Part shown: positions 53,865 through 63,489 of the stretch, piece after piece | How the letters are laid out: each line of letters begins with the position of its first letter | How positions within the stretch are numbered: the stretch's first letter is position 1 | Source of the DNA: Mesorhizobium sp. INR15 | Lineage (GTDB): Bacteria; Pseudomonadota; Alphaproteobacteria; Rhizobiales; Rhizobiaceae | Assembly: GCF_015500075.1 (NCBI RefSeq) | Contig: NZ_CP045496.1 | Coordinates: 4,536,001 to 4,600,000 of the forward strand | Direction of reading: 5' to 3' | Length of the DNA stretch: 64,000 bases | The notes under the pieces: model-generated | Seen by the model: only the letters and a program-made list of their open reading frames with translations | What the model was told of the DNA's origin: nothing | The model's database searches: none | Made by a program: the position numbers and the translations under genes

Positions 53865-54563
53865 AGAAGACGATTACAGTCACATTGTCCAACCGCTTGA
53901 ACCGGTCAAACCGCTTGCAACGGAGGCCGCTATGGCGCAGGGCATATCTGCCGCCAACTGAAGTTGCGCGGAGGTGCCAAGCGATTTTGCGCGCACACAT
54001 TTCGGCCCTGACACCCCTGCGATGGAATGGGATTTGCAAACACGCCTCAGGTGCGAGGTCGCAAATCGAAGGCTGTCGGCCTGATCTAGACGACGGACTC
54101 GAATAGGATGTCAGGCATGGGGCAGAACCTCTATGCCAAGGCTAGATGGCATATAGCAAATTGGGCACGCCGCAAACGGCTTATTTTGACGGTTCTCCAA
54201 AAAGCCGAGCTCAGCCGTTGACATTCTTGGTACGCCAAGGAGAATTAAACCCCTGTTGCCGCCGTGAAAGGGCGTTGAACGATGGTGAAGTTCGTTCAAA
54301 GCCTTCCATTATGTTGACCGCAGCAATCATCAGAGCAGGTCCATAGCGAAACCAAATTCTGTAGATATGCTGTAGCTAAGCCATTTTCCGGATCTTTTTA
54401 GGATCGACTAAGTCTTTGAAAGTGTTGGCTCCCCGCCGAATTCGAACCAGCGACTTTGTCTCATCCCGTCGTGTGCCGTCCGAATCAATGCCATTTCGGT
54501 TGATGGGTATTTTGGCGGGTAGAATTTAATAAATACAAATTATCAAACAAAATCAATTACATC
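53865..54563. other. Non-coding stretch at the edge of the accessory region
   Basis: About 700 bp with no supported gene. A short piece near 54426-54454 resembles the 3' end of a tRNA on the minus strand (GGTTCGAATTC followed by GGCGGGGAGCCA). The segment 54520-54560 is AT-rich. The tRNA-Ser gene follows. Confidence 0.5.
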
Positions 54564-54653
54564 TGGCGGAGGAAGTGGGATTCGAACCCACGGTGAGCTT
54601 GCACCCACGCCGGTTTTCAAGACCGGTGCCTTAAACCGCTCGGCCATTCCTCC
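54564..54653 (-). tRNA. tRNA-Ser (anticodon UGA)
   Basis: The minus strand reads GGAGGAA (acceptor) and TGGCCGAGCGGTTTAAGGCA (D-arm). The anticodon arm is CCGGTCTTGAAAACCGG with TGA in the loop. A long class II variable arm, a GTGGGTTCGAATCCCAC T-arm, TTCCTCC, G and an encoded CCA follow. The acceptor arms pair fully. At 90 nt with a long variable arm it is a serine tRNA. Its 3' end points left, towards the accessory region, the usual orientation for integration at a tRNA. Confidence 0.95.
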
Positions 54654-54858
54654 AAACCATTGAACCCGTTGATTTTATCGATCTCGTAGAAAGTCAGGAT
54701 CGATATCCGCATCTAGGTTGCAATCACTGGGTCGCACGGATCGCGTTTATAGCCTTGCAAGGCACGCCGTCAACTTTTCCCTGATGCATGGTCGTGCATT
54801 CCTCGTGCCGCGTGACAATCCATCTTCGCATTGGCTAATGTAGCTCGGGGAAATTGGG

Positions 54859-56469
54859 GTGGATGGCATGGCGCATCAGCGTCGCAAGGCTGAATCGACT
54901 GCAGAGCAACCGCCTGAAACGATGGACGTTTCGCCAAAGCCGCAGGGGCGGCAGGGACGACTGCGCGACCGGTTTTCACTTGCTGGCTTCGACACATGGT
55001 CGACCACGGTCCGCAGCATCTTTCTCAATGCGCTTTTCCTGATCGCGATCCTCGTCGTCGTTCCGGTGCTCGTCGGCCAGTTCCGCCGTGACGAGGTGGT
55101 TATCGAGCCAATCGCCGTGCCCGAGGCACTGAGCAAGGAAGGCCTGACCGCCGACGTGGCGGCAAGCCGTATCTGGGACGGACTTCAGGACGTTACGGCC
55201 AAGGCGAAGACCAGCAAGGCAAGCATAAGCGCTATCCCGCAGTCTCGCCGCGTCGAGTTTTCCTTCCCTGATTCCGGCTTTTCGATCGAATCGCTGATCT
55301 TTCACGTGCGGCGGCTGTTCAACGCCTATGAGACACGCATTTCGGGAGAGTTCGTCTGTTCCGACAGCGAGTGTGCCCGGGCGGGCCTTCGGCTGCGGCT
55401 GCGCGTTGTTCGCGACACCGTCGAAATCATCGATCTGCCGCCAATCGGCGACCAGCCCGAGCGGCAGTATTTCGCGGATGCTGCCTCGAATGTCATGGCG
55501 AACCTTGATCCGTTCGTAGCCATTGCGGCGGACGCCGAGAAAGAGCCGTTGCGAGCGACAACCCTGGCACGGCGACTGATCCGCTCGCACCACAAGGATG
55601 CGAAATGGGCGTATAATCTCGTCGGCCTCATCCGCTACAATGCCAGCGACCTGCCAGCGGCCATCGAGGATTTTCGCGCGGCCATCGCCCTCGATACTGG
55701 CTTCTTGCCGGCGCGCCTTAATCTGGGAAACGTGCTGCGTGTTTCTGGCGATCTCGATGGAGCCGAGGCCGAATTCAGCGAAGTGCGTAGCCGCGATGCG
55801 CACAGCGCGCTTGCTATCGAAGGCTTCTCCGATGTGGCAATGGCGCGAAAGAAGCCCGACGAGGCCATCGCATTCCTGATCCAGGCGGCCGATCTCGATC
55901 CGGAAAATCCGCGCTATTATGCCAAGGCAGGAAAGATCGAACTCGACCGCCGCAACAAGGACAAGGGCGTCAGTCTGTTGCGCCGTTCGCTGGAACTCGA
56001 CCCCGGATACATCGTGTCCTTCGCCTATCTTGCATCCATGTATATTGGTGACGGCAATTACGAGGAGGCGGAAAAGGTTTTTCGCGACGCGGCCGACTAT
56101 TCGCCTTCCAATGCCGAGGCGCAGGCCCAGGATGCCAACCTGCTCGCTCTGCTGCACAAGTGGGACGCCGCCGCTGAGCGGTATGACCGCGCCAGGACAA
56201 TTGAACCCGGCAATGCGGCCTATTGGCTGGAATATGCCCGCTGCCTTCAGGCGCTTGGAAAGCAGAAGGAAGCCTTGGCGGCGCTGGATACGGCCGTGAA
56301 ACTCGCGCCCGACAACGCTGAAATCTACAGTGCGCTTGGTGACAGCTATCGCGGCACCGATCGCAAACCCGAAGCAATAGCCGCCTACAAGAAGTTCCTT
56401 GAGTTGGATAAAACCAACGCACCGAGCAGGCCGATCATTCAACGCTTCATTGAAATCCTCTCCGGCTAA
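54859..56469 (+). CDS. Membrane-anchored TPR-repeat protein
   Basis: The protein has 536 residues. A short cytoplasmic part and one membrane helix (about residues 55-75: IFLNALFLIAILVVVPVLVG) are followed by an alpha/beta region. From about residue 245 it has at least seven TPR units, for example AKWAYNLVGLIRYNASDLPA, ARLNLGNVLRVSGDLDGAEA and AIAAYKKFLELDKTNAP at the end. GTG 54859 is used; ATG 54868 is also possible. It begins the conserved block right of the tRNA. Its role is probably as a scaffold in the cell envelope. Confidence 0.8.
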   Translation: MDGMAHQRRKAESTAEQPPETMDVSPKPQGRQGRLRDRFSLAGFDTWSTTVRSIFLNALFLIAILVVVPVLVGQFRRDEVVIEPIAVPEALSKEGLTADVAASRIWDGLQDVTAKAKTSKASISAIPQSRRVEFSFPDSGFSIESLIFHVRRLFNAYETRISGEFVCSDSECARAGLRLRLRVVRDTVEIIDLPPIGDQPERQYFADAASNVMANLDPFVAIAADAEKEPLRATTLARRLIRSHHKDAKWAYNLVGLIRYNASDLPAAIEDFRAAIALDTGFLPARLNLGNVLRVSGDLDGAEAEFSEVRSRDAHSALAIEGFSDVAMARKKPDEAIAFLIQAADLDPENPRYYAKAGKIELDRRNKDKGVSLLRRSLELDPGYIVSFAYLASMYIGDGNYEEAEKVFRDAADYSPSNAEAQAQDANLLALLHKWDAAAERYDRARTIEPGNAAYWLEYARCLQALGKQKEALAALDTAVKLAPDNAEIYSALGDSYRGTDRKPEAIAAYKKFLELDKTNAPSRPIIQRFIEILSG

Positions 56470-56661
56470 TCCGCGCAACATCGGCAATCGCGGTCACAAT
56501 CTTGCCCGGTTTCGGTCACAATCGGTTAATATCGTGATAAACAATTCCTGCGCACAAAGGATCGGGGTTCAAGGCGTTGTTGGGTTCGGTCGAGTGAGTG
56601 CTTTGGCTCCTCAGATGTTCAAGCGGCGTCTTTCGTTGAGACTGTAGGGGACATCAGGAAA

Positions 56662-57873
56662 ATGCAGGCTATGGCGCACCCGCGTCTTCGTCGCGCTGCT
56701 ACGGTCGCGCTGCTCGCCGCATCAGCGGCCTTGCTGGCGGCTTGCGCGTCGCAGCCTGAGCCCAAAGCCATGGTCTACAAGAAGACCCGTTCCAAGGAAT
56801 ATTTCGCCGAAGCCGAATACGGCGTGAAGGCCAGCCCGCGTGTCGGCTTCCTGCGGCGCGGCGGCGGCCGGGACCAACTCGGCAATCCCTACCAGGTTCG
56901 CGGCAAGTGGTACTATCCGAAAGAAGAAAAGCACTACGCGAAAGTTGGCCTGGCATCCTGGTATGGCGATGCCTTTCATGGTCGGCTGACCGCCAATGGC
57001 GAAGTCTACGACATGTCGCATCTGACGGCGGCACATCCGACCATGCCGTTGCCGAGCTATGCCCGCGTCACCAATATGAAGACCGGCAGCTCGGTCATCG
57101 TGCGCGTCAATGATCGAGGGCCATATCATGAAGGCCGCATCATCGACGTGTCGGAGCGCGCCGCGCAGATGCTCGATTATGCCAACATCGGCACCGCGCA
57201 GGTGAAGGTCGAATATGTTGGACGCGCGCCGCTTGACGGTAATGACGACCAGTATCTGATGGCGTCCTATCATCCCGGCAATAGAATACCGGATCCATCC
57301 GACGGGCTGCCGACCGGTGTGATGGTCGCCATGAACGGGCCATCCCCAAGCCTGCCGGTCGGCGCGGCGGCCGTGCCGTTTCCTGGTCAATTGACGAGTT
57401 CGGGGGCCATTGCCGCATCGGCGCAGTCCGCTTTTGGTGATCTGGCGCTGCCGGATTTCGGACCGATCGTGCCGGAACGTCCGGAGATCGGCCTGCCGCC
57501 GCAATCGCCATTTGCCATAGCATCGCTGTCTTATGCGGATGAACGCGTTGAGCGCGCCTCAAATGTCTTTGCAGCGCTCGGCGGGGACGGCATGTCACCG
57601 GCGGACGTGTTGCAATCCTGGAAGCGGAAAGCTCCGCCGGCTGGTTCGGCTACCGACTATGTCGCGGCGGGTTCATTCGAGAATGCCGCCGAGGCCAAGC
57701 GCATCGCCGCGCAACTCGCCGCTTTCGGCAAGACCGAGATCCAGCGTTCGGAACTCGACGGCGAGGACTGGTACTCGGTCAATCTCTATCCCGATGGCCA
57801 TCGCAATCTAGACGAGATGTTGCAGGCGGCATGGTCACATGGGGCGCCCGACGCCCTCGTCGTGCGGAATTGA
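56662..57873 (+). CDS. rlpA: RlpA-like septal lytic transglycosylase with SPOR domain
   Basis: The 403-residue lipoprotein has the lipobox LLAAC (about residues 24-28). The double-psi beta barrel (about 95-185) has GLASWYGDAFHGRLTANGE, MPLPSYARVTNMKTGSSVIV and RVNDRGPYHEGRIIDVSERA, with the catalytic Asp-Arg-Gly-Pro region. A SPOR-like C-terminal domain (about 325-403, DYVAAGSFENAAEAKRIAAQ) binds denuded septal glycan. It cuts peptidoglycan glycan strands during division. The position before a D-Ala-D-Ala carboxypeptidase gene is common in rhizobia. Confidence 0.88.
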   Translation: MQAMAHPRLRRAATVALLAASAALLAACASQPEPKAMVYKKTRSKEYFAEAEYGVKASPRVGFLRRGGGRDQLGNPYQVRGKWYYPKEEKHYAKVGLASWYGDAFHGRLTANGEVYDMSHLTAAHPTMPLPSYARVTNMKTGSSVIVRVNDRGPYHEGRIIDVSERAAQMLDYANIGTAQVKVEYVGRAPLDGNDDQYLMASYHPGNRIPDPSDGLPTGVMVAMNGPSPSLPVGAAAVPFPGQLTSSGAIAASAQSAFGDLALPDFGPIVPERPEIGLPPQSPFAIASLSYADERVERASNVFAALGGDGMSPADVLQSWKRKAPPAGSATDYVAAGSFENAAEAKRIAAQLAAFGKTEIQRSELDGEDWYSVNLYPDGHRNLDEMLQAAWSHGAPDALVVRN

Positions 57874-57986
57874 TCCTATAGATCTAAAAAGTCTCGGCAG
57901 TATCCCTCCTTGAGATTGATCCGCCGCGAGAAAGCCTGATAGCTTCGCCGCGATTGCCAGAAAATCCGGCTAACGGGTCGAACTTC

Positions 57987-59150
57987 ATGACATTTCGTTC
58001 TGTGCCCATGACCGCATTTCTCGGGCTCGGCCTGCTATTGCTGTCGCTTGCGGCGGCCAATGCGCAGTTGTTCGAAACCAAGGCCGCTCAGGTCTTCATG
58101 ATCGATGCCGACACCGGAACGGTGTTGTTTTCGAAGGACGCCGACAAGCCGATGCAGCCGGCGTCAATGGCCAAGCTGATGACGATGGAAGTGGTTTTCA
58201 ACGCCGTCAAGTCCAAACGCCTCACACTCGACGACACGTTCGTTGTGAGTGAAAACGCCTGGCGTAAAGGCGGCGCTCCTTCGGGAACGTCGACGATGTT
58301 CGCAAAGCTCAAATCCTCGATCCGCATCGAGGACCTGATACAGGGCGTGGCGGTGCAAGCCGCCAATGACGGCTGCATCGCCATCGCCGAAGGCATGGCC
58401 GGTTCCGAGGAGAATTTTGCCGCGCAGATGACCGAACGTGCCCGCCAGATTGGCCTCTCGAAGTCGACATTCGTCAACTCGACGGGCCTGCCGGCTGACG
58501 GCCAGCAAACGAACGTGCGCGAGCTGGCGCTTCTGGCTCTGCATCTGTGGCGCGATTACCCCGATCTCTACCGTTACTACGCCCAGAAGGATTTTACCTG
58601 GAACAAGATCTCCCAGAAGAACCGCAACCCGCTGCTGGCCATGGATATCGGCGCCGACGGTCTGGCGATTGGGACCAGCGAGGCATCCGGTTTCGGCATT
58701 GTCGCTTCCGTCAGCCACAACGGTTCGCGTGTGGTCATGGCAATGAGTGGGCTGGCCAGCGATCGCGAGCGGGCCGAGGAGGCACGAAAGCTGCTCGACT
58801 GGGGCGCGCGCTCCTTCGAGAAGACCGAGATTTTCGCCAAGGACGAGGTGGTCGGGGAGGCACAGGTTTTTGGCGGTGCGAAATCCGGCGTCACGTTGAA
58901 GGCAAAGGGACCGATCGATATCTTTCTGCCGATCACCAACCGCGACAAGCTCACGGCCAGGATCGTCTATACCGGTCCGGTGGCAGCGCCTGTGGAGGAG
59001 GGGCAAGCGGTGGGAGCGCTCCGCGTCTGGATCGGCGACACGCTAAGCCAGGAAACACCGTTGTTCGCCGCCGAATCGGTTGGCGTCGGCACGCTGCCGC
59101 AGCGTGCCCTCGACGCGGTCAAGGAACTGGCCGTCGGGTGGCTGCGTTGA
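57987..59150 (+). CDS. D-alanyl-D-alanine carboxypeptidase family protein (PBP5-like) with altered KTG motif
   Basis: The protein is about 387 residues with a signal peptide (FLGLGLLLLSLAAANAQ). The S11 peptidase start has MQPASMAKLMTMEVVF, where SMAK supplies the catalytic Ser and Lys. The second motif reads QAANDG instead of SGN. The KTG position reads DGLAIGTSEASGFG instead of DGLKTG. A PBP5 C-terminal beta domain (SGVTLKAKGPIDIFLPI) and an amphipathic end follow. Loss of the KTG Lys makes normal DD-carboxypeptidase activity doubtful. ATG 57987 is preferred to the upstream TTG. Confidence 0.85.
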   Translation: MTFRSVPMTAFLGLGLLLLSLAAANAQLFETKAAQVFMIDADTGTVLFSKDADKPMQPASMAKLMTMEVVFNAVKSKRLTLDDTFVVSENAWRKGGAPSGTSTMFAKLKSSIRIEDLIQGVAVQAANDGCIAIAEGMAGSEENFAAQMTERARQIGLSKSTFVNSTGLPADGQQTNVRELALLALHLWRDYPDLYRYYAQKDFTWNKISQKNRNPLLAMDIGADGLAIGTSEASGFGIVASVSHNGSRVVMAMSGLASDRERAEEARKLLDWGARSFEKTEIFAKDEVVGEAQVFGGAKSGVTLKAKGPIDIFLPITNRDKLTARIVYTGPVAAPVEEGQAVGALRVWIGDTLSQETPLFAAESVGVGTLPQRALDAVKELAVGWLR

Positions 59151-59275
59151 TGCAAAGAGGCTAGAGCCTGAAGCCGTTGCCCAGCTCGCGCGGGCTCAAC
59201 GCACTTTAGAATCGTGGACCTTTTTCCAGAGCCGGACTATTACAGTCCCGGCAAGCATGGGCAGAGGCGTTTTAG

Positions 59276-59950
59276 TTGGCGCGCGGATTTTTCATCACGT
59301 TTGAAGGCGGCGAAGGGGCAGGCAAGTCGACGCAGATCGAGCGGCTGGCCATGAAAATGCGCGCCAAGAAATATGATGTCCTCGTCAGCCGCGAGCCAGG
59401 CGGCTCACCCGGCGCCGAGGCGGTCAGGCATGTGCTGCTTTCGGGTGCTGCCGAGCCCTTCGGTCCCAAGATGGAAGCGTTGCTCTTCGCCGCCGCGCGC
59501 TCCGACCATGTCGAGCAGGTCATCCGTCCGGCGGTTGAGCGCGGCACAGTCGTTCTGTGCGATCGCTTCATGGATTCCTCACGCGTCTATCAGGGCGTCA
59601 CCGGCAATATCGATCCGGCCTTCATGGATGCGCTGGAGCAGGTTGCCATCAATGGCATGGTGCCCGACATGACACTGATCTTCGATATCGATCCGATCGA
59701 GGGCCTGCGGCGCGCAACGGCACGCCGCGGCGCCGAGGACGGGCCGGACCGGTACGAAAAGGAAACGCTGGCCATTCACCAGCGCCGTCGGGATGCCTTC
59801 CTGGCGATCGCCGCCGCGGAACCGGAGCGCTGTATCGTCATCGACGCATCTTCTGACCAGGATACGGTCGAGCATGTCGTTACCGCCGCCGTCTTCGCGG
59901 CGCTTGAGGCGAGGGCGCCGGCGCATAGCAAACAGGTGGCGCCGGCATGA
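59276..59950 (+). CDS. tmk: Thymidylate kinase
   Basis: The 224-residue protein has the P-loop FFITFEGGEGAGKSTQIERL, the DRY/DRF motif VVLCDRFMDSSRVYQG (dTMP binding) and the LID region RRATARRGAEDGPDRYE. It phosphorylates dTMP to dTDP. The start appears to be TTG 59276 (LARGFFITF) with AGAGG upstream. Its stop overlaps the holB start by 4 bp (ATGA), the usual tmk-holB arrangement. Confidence 0.95.
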   Translation: MARGFFITFEGGEGAGKSTQIERLAMKMRAKKYDVLVSREPGGSPGAEAVRHVLLSGAAEPFGPKMEALLFAAARSDHVEQVIRPAVERGTVVLCDRFMDSSRVYQGVTGNIDPAFMDALEQVAINGMVPDMTLIFDIDPIEGLRRATARRGAEDGPDRYEKETLAIHQRRRDAFLAIAAAEPERCIVIDASSDQDTVEHVVTAAVFAALEARAPAHSKQVAPA

Positions 59951-61002
59951 TCTTCGAACGCATCGCGCCGGAACAGCACGATACGCTGGACGGCGTGCCT
60001 GAGCCGGCCGAGACGCCGCGCCTTGTCGGGCACGGAGAGGCCGCTGGCGTGCTCACCGCCGCCTACCGCGCGGGGAAGCTGCCGCATGCGCTGATCTTCG
60101 CCGGGCCCGTCGGCATCGGCAAGGCAACGCTCGCTTTCCACCTGGCACATCACCTGCTGAAGCACCCAGCCTTCGAACAGGCTCCGGAAAGCCTGGCCGT
60201 GCCAGACCCCACTTCATCGCTGTTTCGTCAGATCGCCACGGGCGCCCATCCTTCCGTCTTGCATCTCACCCGCCCGCTGAACGACAAGACCAAGAGCTTC
60301 AAGACGGTCGTCACGGTCGACGAGATCCGCAAGGTCAGCCGCTTCCTGTCGATGACCTCGCATGACGGCAGCTACCGGGTGGTGATCGTCGACCCCGCTG
60401 ACGACATGAACACCAATGCCGCCAATGCCTTGCTGAAGAACCTCGAGGAGCCGCCGGCACGGACGTTGTTCATTCTGATCGTCCACGCGCCAGGAAGTCT
60501 GCTGCCGACGATCCGGTCGCGCTGCCAGGTCGTACGGCTGGCGCCGCTCGACGCCGAAGACCTGGTGGCGGTTCTGCGGACCGCTGAGCCGCCACCGCCG
60601 GACGATGCAGCGGCAAGGGCGGCGCTGATCGACCGGGCAGGGGGCAGCGTGCGCAATGCGATCCTGCTGACGCAGTATGGCGGGCTGGAGATCGCCGAGA
60701 CGCTCGATGCGCTGGTGGCGGCGAGAAAGAGCGATGTGGCGGGCGCCTACCGCCTCGCCGAGGCCGTCGCCGGCCGCGACCAGGCAATCCAGTTCGATAT
60801 CTTCAACCGCCGGGCGCTCGACCTTTTGTCCGACGCGGCAAGCCAGGCCGCTCTGGCCGGCGATCTAGCACGGGCGAAGGCGCTGTCCGACACTTGGCAT
60901 GAAGCCCTGGACGCTGTATCTGAGACCGACACCTACAACCTCGACAAGAAGCAGCACGCGCTAACCATGATCGACCGTTTGAACTCTGCCATGCGAATGT
61001 GA
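59947..61002 (+). CDS. holB: DNA polymerase III subunit delta prime
   Basis: The 351-residue clamp-loader AAA+ subunit has HALIFAGPVGIGKATLAFHL (P-loop-like), VVTVDEIRKVSRFLSMTS, YRVVIVDPADDMNTNAANAL (Walker B region) and LKNLEEPPARTLFILIVHAP. The sensor 1 segment is PTIRSRCQVVRL. The P-loop ends GKAT. No zinc-finger Cys cluster is present, as usual in alphaproteobacterial forms. It is translationally coupled to tmk. Confidence 0.92.
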   Translation: MIFERIAPEQHDTLDGVPEPAETPRLVGHGEAAGVLTAAYRAGKLPHALIFAGPVGIGKATLAFHLAHHLLKHPAFEQAPESLAVPDPTSSLFRQIATGAHPSVLHLTRPLNDKTKSFKTVVTVDEIRKVSRFLSMTSHDGSYRVVIVDPADDMNTNAANALLKNLEEPPARTLFILIVHAPGSLLPTIRSRCQVVRLAPLDAEDLVAVLRTAEPPPPDDAAARAALIDRAGGSVRNAILLTQYGGLEIAETLDALVAARKSDVAGAYRLAEAVAGRDQAIQFDIFNRRALDLLSDAASQAALAGDLARAKALSDTWHEALDAVSETDTYNLDKKQHALTMIDRLNSAMRM

Positions 61003-61141
61003 CGGCTCTCCTGGCGCATGCCGTTGCCCCAAGGCCGGGGTCACTTTTGGACGGCATGCACCAGGCTCGGGATGGCAATAGCCATCTCGATAAGATATCC
61101 ACCGCCACACCTTCCATTCAGACATTCATGACGGTTCATTC

Positions 61142-62692
61142 ATGTCACGCGACAAATTCTACATCACGACCGCGATTTCCTATCCGAATGGCAAGCCGCA
61201 TATCGGCCATGCCTACGAGCTGATTGCAACCGACGCGCTTGCCCGCTTTCAGCGGCTCGACGGCAAGGACGTCTTCTTTCTCACCGGCACTGACGAGCAC
61301 GGTATCAAGATGCTGCAGACGGCGAAGCGCGAGGGCATCTCGCCGCGCGAACTGGCCAACCGCAACGCGGCCGATTTCAAACGCATGGCCACTGCGCTCA
61401 ATGCGTCCAACGACGATTTCATCCGCACCACCGAAGAGCGGCACTACGCAGCCTCCCAGGCGATCTGGAAAGCAATGGCCGCCAATGGCGACATCTACAA
61501 GGGCGGTTATGCCGGCTGGTACTCGGTGCGCGACGAGGCCTACTACGGTGAGGAGGAGACCGAGGTCCGCCCCGACAACGTGCGGTATGGTCCGCAGGGA
61601 ACGCCAGTGGAGTGGGTCGAGGAAGAGAGCTATTTCTTCCGCTTGTCGGCCTACCAGGATAAGTTGCTGGCGCTCTATGAGAGCCGGCCTGATTTCATTG
61701 GCCCCTCCGAGCGCCGCAACGAGGTGATGAGTTTCGTCAAGTCCGGATTGAAGGACCTGTCGATCTCACGCACCACGTTCGACTGGGGCGTGCCGGTGCC
61801 GGGCGATGAAAAGCACGTGATGTATGTTTGGGTCGACGCCTTGACCAATTACATCACTGCCGTCGGCTATCCCGATGTAAATGCTGACAAATGGGGGTTC
61901 TGGCCTGCCACGCACATTATTGGCAAGGACATCGTCCGCTTCCACGCCGTCTATTGGCCAGCCTTCCTCATGTCAGCGGGTGTCGAGCTGCCGAACCGCG
62001 TTTATGGGCATGGCTTCCTGTTCAACCGCGGCGAGAAAATGTCGAAGTCGGTCGGCAATGTCATCGACCCATTCACGATGGTCGAGCACTACGGGCTCGA
62101 CCAGGTGCGCTACTTCCTGCTGCGCGAAGTGCCGTTTGGACAGGACGGCAGCTACAGTCATGAAGCGATCGTCAACCGCACAAACGCCGATCTCGCCAAC
62201 GGCCTCGGCAATCTGGCCCAGCGCTCGCTGTCGATGATCGCCAAGAACTGCGGCGGCGTGGTGCCGAAGCGGGAAGGGCTGACGGACGCCGACAAGGCAA
62301 TCCTCGACCAGGCGGAAGCGGCGCTCGATGTGGCCCGCAAGGCGATGAACGAACAGTCAATCCACCTGGCGCTTGGCGCGATCTTCGGCGTCGTTGCCGA
62401 GGCCGATCGTTATTTCGCGGGCCAGGAGCCGTGGGCGCTGAAGAAGACCGATCCGGCACGCATGGAGACAGTGCTGCACACGACCGCCGAAACCGTGCGG
62501 CGGCTGGCGATCCTTTGCCAGCCTTACATACCGGAATCGGCAGGCAAGCTGCTCGACCTGCTGGCGGTGGCCGCCGATGCGCGCAGCTTCACGCATGTCG
62601 GTGAGGCGCATGCGCTGGTGCCGGGAGCGCCGCTTCCTGCGCCGCAAGGTGTGTTCCCGCGCTATGTCGAGCAGACGGATGCAGACGCCTGA
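61142..62692 (+). CDS. metG: Methionyl-tRNA synthetase
   Basis: The 516-residue class I synthetase has the HIGH motif in AISYPNGKPHIGHAYELIAT and the KMSKS motif in FNRGEKMSKSVGNVIDP. FFLTGTDEHGIKM is the Met-binding region, and an alpha-helical anticodon-binding C-domain follows. It is the short form without the C-terminal tRNA-binding dimer domain. It charges tRNA-Met. The stop overlaps the tatD start by one base (TGATG). Confidence 0.96.
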   Translation: MSRDKFYITTAISYPNGKPHIGHAYELIATDALARFQRLDGKDVFFLTGTDEHGIKMLQTAKREGISPRELANRNAADFKRMATALNASNDDFIRTTEERHYAASQAIWKAMAANGDIYKGGYAGWYSVRDEAYYGEEETEVRPDNVRYGPQGTPVEWVEEESYFFRLSAYQDKLLALYESRPDFIGPSERRNEVMSFVKSGLKDLSISRTTFDWGVPVPGDEKHVMYVWVDALTNYITAVGYPDVNADKWGFWPATHIIGKDIVRFHAVYWPAFLMSAGVELPNRVYGHGFLFNRGEKMSKSVGNVIDPFTMVEHYGLDQVRYFLLREVPFGQDGSYSHEAIVNRTNADLANGLGNLAQRSLSMIAKNCGGVVPKREGLTDADKAILDQAEAALDVARKAMNEQSIHLALGAIFGVVAEADRYFAGQEPWALKKTDPARMETVLHTTAETVRRLAILCQPYIPESAGKLLDLLAVAADARSFTHVGEAHALVPGAPLPAPQGVFPRYVEQTDADA

Positions 62693-63486
62693 TGCTCGTC
62701 GACAGCCATTGCCATCTCGATTTTCCTGATTTCGCGGAGGAGCGGGCGGCCATTGTCGCCCGCGCCAAGGCGGCCGGGGTCGGCCGTATGGTGTCGATCT
62801 CGACCAGGGTAAAGCGATTTCAGCAAATATTTGAAATCGCTGAAGCTTTCGACGAAGTCTATTGCTCGGTCGGTACGCATCCACACAATGCGGCTGAGGA
62901 ACTGGATATAACCACGGCTGACCTTGTGCGCCTTTCGGCCCATCCCAAAGTGGTGGCGATCGGCGAGGCAGGGCTCGACTATTTCTACGACAAGGCGCCT
63001 CGCGAGGAGCAAGCGCAGGGCTTTCGCAACCACATCGCAGCAGCCAGGCAGACGGGGCTGCCGCTGGTTATCCATTCGCGCGATGCCGACGACGACATGG
63101 CCGCGATCCTCGAGGATGAGACAGGGAAGGGTGCCTTCCCTTTCATCCTGCATTGTTTCTCGTCAGGCCGCCGGCTGGCGGAGATCGGCGTCGCATTGGG
63201 CGGCTACGTCTCCTTCTCGGGCATTCTGACTTTCAAGAACTCGCCAGAGCTTCGCGCCATTGCCGCCGATGTGCCGCGCGACCGGCTGCTGGTCGAGACC
63301 GATGCGCCATATCTGGCGCCGATACCATTTCGCGGCAAGCGCAACGAGCCTGCCTATGTCGCGCATACGGCCAAAGTGCTGGCCGAAGCGATCGGTGTCA
63401 GCGACGACGAAATCGCGGCGCTGACAACGGACAATTTCTTTCGCCTTTTCAGCAAGATGCCTCGGCCTGCCGAGCAAAGCGCCTGA
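62692..63486 (+). CDS. TatD-family metal-dependent hydrolase (DNase)
   Basis: The 264-residue TIM barrel has the metal motif LVDSHCHLDF (HxH), SVGTHPHNA, AIGEAGLDYFYD (Glu ligand), PLVIHSRDADDD (His), FILHCFSSG (His) and LLVETDAPYLAP (Asp ligand). All TatD metal ligands are present. The start overlaps the metG stop. The next gene begins 3 bp after the stop, so the three genes are one operon. Confidence 0.94.
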   Translation: MLVDSHCHLDFPDFAEERAAIVARAKAAGVGRMVSISTRVKRFQQIFEIAEAFDEVYCSVGTHPHNAAEELDITTADLVRLSAHPKVVAIGEAGLDYFYDKAPREEQAQGFRNHIAAARQTGLPLVIHSRDADDDMAAILEDETGKGAFPFILHCFSSGRRLAEIGVALGGYVSFSGILTFKNSPELRAIAADVPRDRLLVETDAPYLAPIPFRGKRNEPAYVAHTAKVLAEAIGVSDDEIAALTTDNFFRLFSKMPRPAEQSA

Positions 63487-63489
63487 ACC

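Noticed and set aside
53865..54106. Frame overlapping the end of the ArsR-type gene
   Set aside because: The translation is Arg/Leu-rich without motifs, and it begins inside the ArsR gene in another frame.
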